Of a stretch of DNA of 64,000 nt, positions 9,794-18,539 are shown piece by piece. A program made the position numbers and the translations under genes. Source of the stretch: Paramoeba atlantica (Eukaryota > Discosea); NCBI GenBank assembly GCA_977017575.1, contig CDRNVI010000021.1, positions 682,001 through 746,000 on the forward strand, written 5' to 3'. Within the stretch, counting starts at the first letter, position 1. The number at the start of each line of letters is the position of its first letter. The notes under the pieces are model-generated. The model ran no database searches. It was not told where the DNA came from and was given only the letters and a program-made list of their open reading frames with translations.

Positions 9794-10120
9794 GTCTTTA
9801 CGAATTCCCATTATACTTAAGAATTTCTCTTGCGCAGAAGAAATTGTAAAAACAGATTGTTCTAATAGTCTTATAGAAATGAACGGCTGCGGGTGGAACC
9901 TCGCCACCAGTATCCCCTCGAATGTATTCGACGACACAAAATGATACGAAATTTACTTTTCAACTTTACATGCTCTTCGCAATGTGTTTTTCCTATGTAC
10001 TAAAAGCAGTGCACTATCGCCATATCCCTACAACACCTTCCCATCCTTTGTTCCCATGAGCAACGCAACCACGCATCCCTCCGTCACTCCCCCCTGTAAT
10101 CCCCTTCCCTCCCACCTCCT
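9794..10120. other. Intergenic spacer, becoming C-rich
   Basis: No gene. The right half shifts to C-rich composition (CCCCCCTGTAATCCCCTTCCC just before the next ATG) and starts the composition island covering the 5' half of the GPHR gene. Confidence 0.5.
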
Positions 10121-11533
10121 ATGCTAGCCGAGGCCACGCTCTACACCGTTCTCTACGGCTCCAGCTACCGTTTCGCCTCCCTCTTCCTCTCTCGTCTTGC
10201 CCTCCCGGGCGTCCACCGTCTCCCCCTGCGTCACCTCTTCCATGCCATCTTCACCCTGGGCCTCTCCCTGTTCTTCCTTCTCCTGCTGGAGTGCGTGCAC
10301 TACGGCACCCCCACGCTTCGTCTCACACTCTGGAACCTTTCCTTGTTTCTGTGCTTCACACTTCTCGGGTTTGTCCTCCCGATGCGTACGCTGCGGGAGA
10401 TCACGGGCGACCGCTGGACGGGGTGGTCCCCGGGGAGGATACGCAACCTGTATCGAGCCCTCTCCCTGCTCGCGGTGGTGGGTTTTGTGTTCCACGGCTC
10501 CGGCGGGGGCTCCCGTCCAGCGCTTGTGTTTTTGACCCAAACGGTCAGTCGCGCGGCGGTTATGGTGCTGGCAAGTTTTGCCGGCCACAGTACCGTGGTT
10601 ACGTTTGGTCAGTATTTGCTGTCGCTGTATTTTCCTGCAGAGGCGATGGCGCAAGCGACGGAGCTAAAGAACGCTCAGACATGTATGGTAGCCGCGCTAG
10701 AGGAGAAGGAGAGATTGGTCGCTATGCAGGAGGCAGGGGTTTCAGATGGGAAGGCGCAGGTACACGGATTAACTTCTGCCGTCTCTTCATTGGGGTCAAA
10801 ACTTCACTCTGTGTTTCGATCGCCCTGGAATGAGGAAAGGAATTTTTCTAAAAGAGATTCCCATTCTGTCGTCGTCGACCTTACGGTTTTGCGGCAGGAG
10901 ATTGAAAGCTTGCGAAAGATGGAGCATTATCTGGCCCTTCAATCTCAGGAAATTGCAGAACGTATGGAACTGGTGCGTATGCGACAATCATGGGCCGGTA
11001 GAGTTCAACTAGGAATTTGTCTTGTCATTGGTATCATTGGCATTCTTAAAGTATTGGCAAGTTCTATTACTCTTCTCATTGGGTCGTATACTATGGCAAC
11101 AAGCGAGGCACCGGTACTCCGAATCGTGCGCATTTTATCTCTTTGGTCTGAATCGGATTATGGTTCAACTCTTTCCTTGTCCAAAATAAATGTAGCCTCA
11201 TTTGCTTTTCTCTTACTTCTACTGGGGACATCGTTTCGTTCGGTACTTTTGAGTATCTTAAAGTTTTTGACCTGGCACATGTCTTTTCTGCGCCCGTCCT
11301 CCATAGTACTTCTCATTTCTGAGTTTTTAGGACTGTACTGTTTAGGCACGGTTATACTCTCTCGCTCAGCTATACCAGAGCATCACCGGTTTTTTCTGGA
11401 ACGTGCCTTCGGCAACCACACGCAATATGCTGAGTATTACCGCTTGTTTGACATTTTTTTCGTCTTGAGTGCAGTCATTTCTTCTATTTTAAATGGTATA
11501 CACATTAATGAACACGTTTCTACATCCATTTAG
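10121..11533 (+). CDS. GPHR: Golgi pH regulator (GPHR/GPR89) family membrane protein
   Basis: A 470-residue polytopic membrane protein. Five hydrophobic N-terminal segments (to residue ~180) are followed by a cytosolic coiled-coil-like loop (~185-290), then three to four more membrane segments. The C-terminal part fits the family well: SFRSVLLSILKF, SSIVLLISEFLGLYCLGTVI, IPEHHR and WFDV-type FDIFFVLSA blocks. Animal GPHR is an anion channel needed for Golgi acidification; plant orthologues (GTG1/2) were proposed as abscisic-acid receptors. Trypanosomatids also carry this family. The 5' third is C-rich and the following part G-rich, a composition switch seen at several other loci here. Confidence 0.88.
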   Translation: MLAEATLYTVLYGSSYRFASLFLSRLALPGVHRLPLRHLFHAIFTLGLSLFFLLLLECVHYGTPTLRLTLWNLSLFLCFTLLGFVLPMRTLREITGDRWTGWSPGRIRNLYRALSLLAVVGFVFHGSGGGSRPALVFLTQTVSRAAVMVLASFAGHSTVVTFGQYLLSLYFPAEAMAQATELKNAQTCMVAALEEKERLVAMQEAGVSDGKAQVHGLTSAVSSLGSKLHSVFRSPWNEERNFSKRDSHSVVVDLTVLRQEIESLRKMEHYLALQSQEIAERMELVRMRQSWAGRVQLGICLVIGIIGILKVLASSITLLIGSYTMATSEAPVLRIVRILSLWSESDYGSTLSLSKINVASFAFLLLLLGTSFRSVLLSILKFLTWHMSFLRPSSIVLLISEFLGLYCLGTVILSRSAIPEHHRFFLERAFGNHTQYAEYYRLFDIFFVLSAVISSILNGIHINEHVSTSI

Positions 11534-11802
11534 GAGAATGAATGTTTCTGGAAACGAAAACCTAGAAAAAATAAACGTGAAAAAATTGCTCCCGTCGGCT
11601 TTCACTGAAACCGGTGAAAGGCTAAATCTTCTCAGTATAGGAATCGAACATCTTTCCGTATATCTTTCTGTATATTGATACACTAATTTTTTATAGGAAA
11701 ACTGATCTTTTGAAGAGATCTTATGGCGTTTGTTCCCTGAGTAGTATGAAAAAAAGTATGAAATAGAATTTGTGTATCATTTTATGAAAGATCAAATGGA
11801 GC

Positions 11803-13569
11803 ATGAGTAGAAATTTGAAACGGATGCGAGCTACAAACGATGGTGAATTTTCAGTTTCTGCTGACGACTCACCTACTGTTCAAACAAAATCAAAAACGAA
11901 AATCGGGAAAAAGGCCAGAAACGAAACAGTTGTACATTACAAATCCAGGAACGTCTTACCATCAACGCAAGTAGGTAAAGTCGAAGTTTTACCAAAATAT
12001 GATTTTATCCACACGTCCGTATCGACGCGTGATTCGGAACCTAACGGTGGCCAGCGCACCACTCGGGTGACTCCTACAACCCCAACAAAGTCTACAGCTC
12101 CACCTGTTACAATTGACCTTACACATTCTGGGCGCAGTTGTGATCCTTCTCTCCAACGTACACCCCCAAAAGCTGTGCACAAGGGTCGTGCAACAGATGC
12201 TAAAATCATATCCCGCGTAAATCGCATTTCCGTAAGCCCGCAATCTACTCCAGTCCGGTCTCGTCCCAGCACTGCGGCTGGAACAAATCCCCGGAATATC
12301 TCAGTTCAACCTCCACCTCAATATAGGTCATCACGATCTGCCACAAGCCATATACCTGCTTTGCCGAGTTCTTCCCCTATCCGAGAATCCGTTCCTGTTT
12401 CCGTATCTCAGCGCTCCTCCCAACGCCTTGCCTCTGTGTCTGCCGCTCCCTCCCTTCCTTCTCGTCCTGTGACATCTTCTCCCCCCTCTCATGAACGCGC
12501 AAAATCAAAAGCCAGTTTAACGACCCAGGTAGACCAGGCAGAATTACAAACGCAAAAGAAACCCGAGAAAACGCCTTCGTCAACTTCTCGAAGAGGACCG
12601 GTGAATCACCCTGCTTCTTCTTCCTTCTCCTCTTCACGAGATCGTGCCCCTTTGCCCATCTCCTCTCCCCACCCCTCCAACCGCCCATCCATTTCATGTC
12701 CCCACATTCCCGAGGCAACTTCCGATCCTCCGGAGACCGACACCCACAGAACACCACTGCCCACGACCGGGACTGCGACCTACACCTATGTCTACCCCTC
12801 TGAACAAACTGAGGCAAATTTGAATTCAAACGATAGGGAAGAAAGAGAAGATGGAGAAACGCATACCCGTCCCTCTGACCATTCTTCCCGGTCTCGACGA
12901 CGCCCGAATCGTCGTCGTCGAGGGAACCGAAATCAACCCGAAACGTACCGTCGGTCTCGCTTTCATGAGATCTCTCCTCCAGCGTATGCGTATGCCACAG
13001 AGGAGACACCCAATTTTGATTTCAATCCGTTAGCCGGTGGGATTCTGTTTGGGATTCCAGACACAGGAGAGGAGGATTCCGACACGTTGGAGGGAAATGA
13101 ATTCAACGCCATGGTTCCGTTTATGCAGCAAATGATGCGTGTGTTGGGTTCTGGCGCCCCAAACTCACGTAGCCGTGGACGAGGTCGCGCGCAAGGGGTG
13201 TCGAATGCGAATCTACGCTCCATGTTGGATTCGTTGAATGTGCTAAATGAGGTGGTGCAGCAACGGGAAATGGGTCTCACAGGAGATATTGATAACTACT
13301 CCTATGAGCAGCTTCTGGAATTGGAAGATCGTATTGGGAAGGTAAACACAGGTGTGAAAGCGTCAGAATTAGAGTATCTGGAAAATCGCAAAGTGTTTGA
13401 TGGAGACGGAGAGGTGCGCTGTACTATTTGCTTGGAAGAATACAAAAAAGAGGTGGAACTAACTGTTCTTAAATGCGATCACACATTCCACATTTCATGC
13501 ATGGAGGCATGGGCAAAGGATAACAACTGTTGTCCTCTCTGTAAAACTGAAATTGTTAAACGAGAATGA
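11803..13569 (+). CDS. RING-H2 E3 ubiquitin ligase with long disordered N-terminus
   Basis: 588 residues. The first ~440 are low-complexity (Ser/Pro/Arg/Thr), including an arginine-rich stretch (SRSRRRPNRRRRGNR) that may act as a nuclear signal or RNA contact. Residues ~480-530 resemble the segment before the RING in Arkadia/BIG BROTHER-type ligases (YEQLLELEDRIGKVNTG). The C-terminal RING is of H2 type: CTICLEEY, then CDHTFHISCMEAW and CCPLCKTEI, so all eight zinc ligands are present. Expected role: E2-dependent ubiquitin transfer; substrate unknown. Translation starts at the ATG at 11803. Confidence 0.9.
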   Translation: MSRNLKRMRATNDGEFSVSADDSPTVQTKSKTKIGKKARNETVVHYKSRNVLPSTQVGKVEVLPKYDFIHTSVSTRDSEPNGGQRTTRVTPTTPTKSTAPPVTIDLTHSGRSCDPSLQRTPPKAVHKGRATDAKIISRVNRISVSPQSTPVRSRPSTAAGTNPRNISVQPPPQYRSSRSATSHIPALPSSSPIRESVPVSVSQRSSQRLASVSAAPSLPSRPVTSSPPSHERAKSKASLTTQVDQAELQTQKKPEKTPSSTSRRGPVNHPASSSFSSSRDRAPLPISSPHPSNRPSISCPHIPEATSDPPETDTHRTPLPTTGTATYTYVYPSEQTEANLNSNDREEREDGETHTRPSDHSSRSRRRPNRRRRGNRNQPETYRRSRFHEISPPAYAYATEETPNFDFNPLAGGILFGIPDTGEEDSDTLEGNEFNAMVPFMQQMMRVLGSGAPNSRSRGRGRAQGVSNANLRSMLDSLNVLNEVVQQREMGLTGDIDNYSYEQLLELEDRIGKVNTGVKASELEYLENRKVFDGDGEVRCTICLEEYKKEVELTVLKCDHTFHISCMEAWAKDNNCCPLCKTEIVKRE

Positions 13570-14020
13570 CAGGAAAGACGTTTCTAAGTTCTTTTCTGCA
13601 AGAAACATACATTCGTGCCGTCGCTGCCTCGAGAATCCTTTCTAAAGCACTTTTTTTGCTTAATATCATAGATTTAAGACTCATTCTAAATACCACATCG
13701 CTCTTTCTTTGGATATTTCCCCCAATACGTGGAGCTGAAAATACTATTTCCACGGATTTTGAACTCGTGTAGTAATCTATACTTTTTACACTTTTACTCT
13801 TTAATTTGTACATCTTCCGATTTTTAAGTACGTAAAAAATACGTGCGAGATGAATTTGGTTATTCTTAACTGATTTTGGCTTTCGAAACTACTTTTACAT
13901 AAACTTTTAAAGTTGCTACCGTAATTTCTTAAACATTCTCCCTAACTTTTACCTGTATCTTTTTTTTCTTGCAAACTTTCGCATTGTACCTGCCGTACAC
14001 GAATACTTTTAAGCAAAGTA
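13570..14020. other. Intergenic spacer
   Basis: No supported gene. A T-rich pyrimidine tract (TATCTTTTTTTTCTTGC) near 13955-13972 precedes the next start and is the likely RNA-processing signal. Confidence 0.4.
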
Positions 14021-17000
14021 ATGGAAAAGTACAAGAAAAATCACGATTCTGCAAGTTCGCACACCAAATCTACAACTTCGAGACCCCGGGTATCTACTCG
14101 AATGCTTCCCAAAATAAGTCAAGTCGCTGTAAAACCGAAACGCGACAGCACATTTGGCGAAACCGAAGAAAAGACAATCAAAAAAGCGAAGCACATGGAG
14201 TCATCTGGCCAAGAAAATAGTGTGGATACAACGTGCGCAGCTCAGGTCAGTGAATCAGGAATTTTAGTCGAAAATCCGTCTATTTCAATTATGGATTTAA
14301 CATGGTTGGGAATGCAGCCTACTCAAATCGACCTGTATTCCTCTTTACATTTGTACAACTGGAGCGAAGTACAGCGTCACGCATCGTGCGCAAAAAAAGT
14401 TTCTCTACGTGAGAAATTATTTCAAGATGAAGCCGACTTTCAATCTCTCTTGAAAGTGCTCATACATCCAGGAGATTTTCCGGACGTCGACGAGATTGGC
14501 AAAAAACATTATGGGGCTCGCTATTCGACATCCGTTTCTCTTCAGCAAGCCCAACAAATACGTCGTAAACATTGGGCAATGAGCTGCATGAAATTTCCAA
14601 TGGTTCAGCGTTACGAGGAGTCTCGTTATGGGATTGCGCGTCTTGTCACTGTTTTTTCTCGTATGTTAGTCTTGCCTCTAAAAGACTCGCAGACACTTTT
14701 GTGGTCTCATCTGTTTAGGCATCGAATCCACGCATGGATTTCGGCAGATATTTTCCTGATGTGCCTAGAATCCGCAAACTGTGATCAGGAAATTGAGCGT
14801 ATTCTCTTTTTGGGAAACAAAACGATACCCCACCTGGAAGAGAGTCTCAAGCATATTATGTGGTTTCGCGTTTCTAACTCGTCCCCCATTTTTGTTTCAA
14901 TAAAGGACGCCTCGACAGCAGCAAAAAGATTCTCATGGAGAAGAGTGTTCATCGCCTCGCTTTTGGTTAAACATCGTTTGCTACCGTTTTCCTTTATATG
15001 GTCGTGCCTCGAAAAAGTGGCGCCTCGCTCATGGAAGGAGGATGCGATAAAATATTATGAAGCTCGAATGAAACGGGCTCAGGAGAAAAAAACAAGAATT
15101 GCGTTAGAAGGCGATAAAAGGGGGGAATTGGAATTTGTGTCGTCACATCCCTTATCGATCCCACACTCCTTAATTGAAAATCAGTGCTTGGATTACATTG
15201 CCGCGGCTCTCGCAAACGATGATCTTGAATCCGCGGATCTTGCTTTACGTCTATGTTCAGAATTTCATCCCATGGACTACTCACCACCTGAACAGAATAG
15301 ACGTATTGATGTAGCTGCATTGGCTGCTCTTCGTCGGCAACCTCTGCACTTTCCAAAGCAAATATTACTCTCTATAGGGTATCGACTGGGGTTGGATCCT
15401 TCTTTGCTATGTTTGCTACTCAAGCAATCTTGGTATCGAGAGAATAAAAGCTTTTTAAAGACGCAGGCTTCCCCTGCGGTGATATTATGCCCTATAATAC
15501 AATCTGCAGCTTCGCTGCTCCCAGAGTATGAACGCCTTCCACTTGAAACTTGCGAACCAGAAATTGTGGCAGAGAGAGTAAAAAATGAAGAAGTTCTGGC
15601 CTACGTAATTCGAAGAGTAACGCCGCAAAACGGAGAATCTTATGCGCGTATGTTGCTACCGATTACAAGCTGCTATCCGTACACGATCATTGAGAAACTA
15701 ATTGAACAAGCCGTTGGATACAACGATCCTGTTTTAATGGCTTCTCAAGTCCGCTTGCTTCAATTCTCTCGGCCATCAATTATCCGTCTTCTTTTTAAGG
15801 AAGTTAACTCGTATGTTGTGCAGATGTGTGAACGTAGAGGTCTCCAGGCTTTAAATAGAATCAAGAGCGCTACCGACTTATTTGTTATTGTCTGGCGACA
15901 TCATTTTGAGGCTTTGACCGTGGATGAATTTTTTTGTAGCATGCTCCGATCTATTTTTCCTGTTGTGCAAATCTGCTACTGGTCTAGTTTACAAGATCAC
16001 ATGCTCTTACTTCCAACATTCAGCGAGACAACGTGGAGTCCTATGCAGCTCAAAGCCTTGTGTTGCGGCCCAATAACACGTTGGTTTGTATCCGGGGGAT
16101 ACAGTTTGTTCAATCAAACCAAATCATGCGATCTTAACTTGACACTTCAGTTATGGTTTTCTAATTTTTACCGCATTTTTGCTGTGCTTCGCAAGTGGGG
16201 ATCTGAATTCTATTTGCGAATGAAGAATTTAAAGAATTCGATTCCTGAAATTTATCGAGATGATGACACCAGCGGATCAACATCTACGGAACGCTTATCT
16301 ATGATACGAAAGCTGCAGACTATGTGCCACGATATTCTTGTGTATCTTCAGTATACGAGCGATTCTAAAACTGTTAACAAAGTCATGTTTGATCATCATT
16401 CCCTTTGTGATGTTCTCTTCCTTGATGAAGCCTACGCAACCGCATTAAACTTTGTGCAACAGGAAGTCACTCGATCCGAAACCGAATCCACTGCACTGGA
16501 AAGCTCTAACAAGAAATTCTTTGACACACTGAACCTGCTTATTCAACAAGAGCAAACTATGCATAAATCTCGTTGCTCAAATGCTGAGATTTACTTCCGT
16601 GAGATTCGAAAATGTTATTCGGACTTCTGCGTGTCGATTCATCAGTTGATGCAACGCGTTCTTCGGAATCCAGAGGATGCGTTATATAGCGCAATTTTTC
16701 TCAAGCTTTATGGATCTTTTAGTTCTGAAGAGCTTGTTTGGTATCTGCGGGCTTTTTTGCATTTTATTTTTGCCTATACAACTGCTGAAAGTACTTATGT
16801 TGGTATTTTTCTGGCGGAACTACTTGAAGGGATAACTCAAAATTGGATTACGGAAGTTCTTATTTTCTCTCGAGTTCTGGCAGCTCTCCGTCATCCGCTG
16901 CAATATGTGCAACACAATGCTCTCATTCTGTTGTGGGAACTCCGAGAATGTTTTCCGTGTTTTCAATTTACAGTGGAAGGCTTATCTTCCGAACTAGAAC

Positions 17001-17155
17001 CCATGGCTATGGTGGATGGTCCCTTGAAGCCTAGGGCATTGGCTATTCTGAACAATACACGCCGTCGCGTTGAGTTTTTAAAAAACCCCGGTGATGAGTT
17101 GAAGAATTTCATTGGACGCATTGTTGCCAAAAATAGAGCGGCGCAGGTTTCTTAA
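14021..17155 (+). CDS. THO complex subunit 2 (THO2/THOC2)-like protein
   Basis: 1044 residues, mainly helical, with a basic N-terminal tail. The C-terminal half matches the layout of THOC2. A block like RVLLSPSDAVYCARFVKLL in the human protein corresponds here to RVLRNPEDALYSAIFLKLYG (residues ~880-900). After it come an FAYTTAES-YVGIFLAELLEGITQNW element and an ILIFSR-type helix that ends the alpha-solenoid. The middle contains helical hairpins with ILCPIIQSA- and VRLLQFSRPSIIRLL-like segments, also THO2-like. THO couples transcription to mRNP assembly and export. The assignment rests on remembered motif order; an unrelated helical protein remains possible. The first ATG in frame is used. 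Confidence 0.65.
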   Translation: MEKYKKNHDSASSHTKSTTSRPRVSTRMLPKISQVAVKPKRDSTFGETEEKTIKKAKHMESSGQENSVDTTCAAQVSESGILVENPSISIMDLTWLGMQPTQIDLYSSLHLYNWSEVQRHASCAKKVSLREKLFQDEADFQSLLKVLIHPGDFPDVDEIGKKHYGARYSTSVSLQQAQQIRRKHWAMSCMKFPMVQRYEESRYGIARLVTVFSRMLVLPLKDSQTLLWSHLFRHRIHAWISADIFLMCLESANCDQEIERILFLGNKTIPHLEESLKHIMWFRVSNSSPIFVSIKDASTAAKRFSWRRVFIASLLVKHRLLPFSFIWSCLEKVAPRSWKEDAIKYYEARMKRAQEKKTRIALEGDKRGELEFVSSHPLSIPHSLIENQCLDYIAAALANDDLESADLALRLCSEFHPMDYSPPEQNRRIDVAALAALRRQPLHFPKQILLSIGYRLGLDPSLLCLLLKQSWYRENKSFLKTQASPAVILCPIIQSAASLLPEYERLPLETCEPEIVAERVKNEEVLAYVIRRVTPQNGESYARMLLPITSCYPYTIIEKLIEQAVGYNDPVLMASQVRLLQFSRPSIIRLLFKEVNSYVVQMCERRGLQALNRIKSATDLFVIVWRHHFEALTVDEFFCSMLRSIFPVVQICYWSSLQDHMLLLPTFSETTWSPMQLKALCCGPITRWFVSGGYSLFNQTKSCDLNLTLQLWFSNFYRIFAVLRKWGSEFYLRMKNLKNSIPEIYRDDDTSGSTSTERLSMIRKLQTMCHDILVYLQYTSDSKTVNKVMFDHHSLCDVLFLDEAYATALNFVQQEVTRSETESTALESSNKKFFDTLNLLIQQEQTMHKSRCSNAEIYFREIRKCYSDFCVSIHQLMQRVLRNPEDALYSAIFLKLYGSFSSEELVWYLRAFLHFIFAYTTAESTYVGIFLAELLEGITQNWITEVLIFSRVLAALRHPLQYVQHNALILLWELRECFPCFQFTVEGLSSELEPMAMVDGPLKPRALAILNNTRRRVEFLKNPGDELKNFIGRIVAKNRAAQVS

Positions 17156-17369
17156 GTTGCTTTAGAAAACGTGGTACGGAAAGAAGTTGTTTAGCGCACT
17201 TTTTAGCTTACTAACTAATTTTGTATGTTACGGACTTACTTAATGATCGTGTCACCGGTATTTGTAGGGTTCGCCTCTAGAGCATGTAGTTATAACCTTC
17301 TCTATTTCATCGGTAATTAGGTTTCTCTACACTGTACTTCATCCTTTTATTTAATCGAGACTATATCAC

Positions 17370-17960
17370 ATGGACTTCTTATTTACAGCAGATAGTACCC
17401 GTTCTGCTGCACGACCAAGTAAGGTTCGTGGGGCAGCTCTACCGCAGGAATACGAATTATCTGTTCTGATTCAGGAAATAGAGATCACAAGTCCTACATG
17501 GAGCACTGCTACTTCTGCCTGTGAATGGGACGGGGTGCAATGCGATTCCCTGAGCAAAGTTACAGATCTTATCTGGCATCGGCGTCGATTGGCTGGAAAA
17601 CTAAAGTGGGATTATCTTCCTCGAACGCTGGAGACAATATACGTGCAAGAAAACGAACTAAGTGGTGGGGTTAATTTGTGTGGACTGCCATTCGGTATCT
17701 TGCTTCTTCACGCTGCGAAGAATCGTTTTTCCGGACAGTTGGATTTCTCCTCTCTTCCTCCAAACATTAAACGCCTTTATCTTAACGACAATTTGTTTAG
17801 CGGGGAAATAAAGTTTGATTCATTGCCCAAAGATATGATCATGCTTTATTTGCAGGATAACGCCCAGCTTTCAGGGAAGATAGAAAGAGCGAATCTTCCT
17901 CGTTTGTTGCATTCAAACAGTGATCTATTTCAAATCGGAACACGAATTACGGTGGTGTAG
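17370..17960 (+). CDS. Small leucine-rich repeat protein (family 1)
   Basis: 196 residues and a clear paralogue of the genes starting at 3907 and 31413. Shared features: PSKVRGAALPQEYELSVLI near the N-terminus, the cap SACEWDGVQCD, then about four LRRs with the spacing L.LN.N.FSG.I.FDSLP. It ends just after the last repeat with a short hydrophobic TRITVV tail. No convincing signal peptide. Function unknown. It lies between the THO2-like and SNF2 genes, so the three paralogues are dispersed rather than tandem. Confidence 0.8.
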   Translation: MDFLFTADSTRSAARPSKVRGAALPQEYELSVLIQEIEITSPTWSTATSACEWDGVQCDSLSKVTDLIWHRRRLAGKLKWDYLPRTLETIYVQENELSGGVNLCGLPFGILLLHAAKNRFSGQLDFSSLPPNIKRLYLNDNLFSGEIKFDSLPKDMIMLYLQDNAQLSGKIERANLPRLLHSNSDLFQIGTRITVV

Positions 17961-18539
17961 TTGTGGCGTACACAATATGATAATCTTTATATGGGAATGA
18001 TACTTATGAAAAAATATGTTCGTGCTCTCGTTCTTATGGTTTCATTATAGAGGATGGATAGTATTTCAGAGCAGCTAGCCACGGCCGTTGTAGTCTGATG
18101 TGAATTTTAAGAAAGATACTGGGGAGCATCAAAATAAAAAACGATACGCGTTTCTTTTTGGTATGTAGGGTAAGAATAGTATACATTTGGTATATACTTA
18201 CCCTACATTTTTTATAGGGTAACTGTATATTGTAAGGAGAACGTTGAATTTGTTTTAAAGAATATTGGGATTTATAAATTTCTCGTTTCGCATAAAAAAG
18301 AGATTCATTCGAAAACAATGCATATAAATTCGTCAATTTCTTATCCTTTATCCGTAGAATATTTAGTATTTCGGTAAATTAATCTCGCACTGTAGTTCAA
18401 TAGTTTACTGTAAATACCGGGAGGTCTACAAAATTATTGTTTTGTGTAGAAATCTTGTTTTGTATAGAAATCTTGTTTTGTATAGAATAAGAGAAATTGG
18501 TTTCTTTATTTTTCTATGCATCGCTTTTTCTAGACAGTT
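17961..18539. promoter_or_regulatory. Intergenic region with hairpin, short tandem repeat and candidate splice acceptor
   Basis: No gene. A perfect 12-bp inverted repeat (ATGTAGGGTAAG / CTTACCCTACAT) spans 18162-18208. Further right, TCTTGTTTTGTATAGAAA-like units are repeated about three times at 18439-18487. A pyrimidine tract (TTTCTTTATTTTTCTATGC) ends in CTTTTTCTAG at 18533, six bases before the ATG, a textbook-looking trans-splice acceptor if the organism trans-splices. Confidence 0.45.

Noticed and set aside
10124-10833. Additional frames over the 5' part of the GPHR gene
   Set aside because: Stop-codon depletion in the GC-rich island; GPHR membrane segments are in the chosen frame.
18034-18336. 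100-codon minus-strand frame
   Set aside because: Overlaps a hairpin and AT-rich intergenic DNA, and the composition is typical of translated non-coding T-rich sequence.
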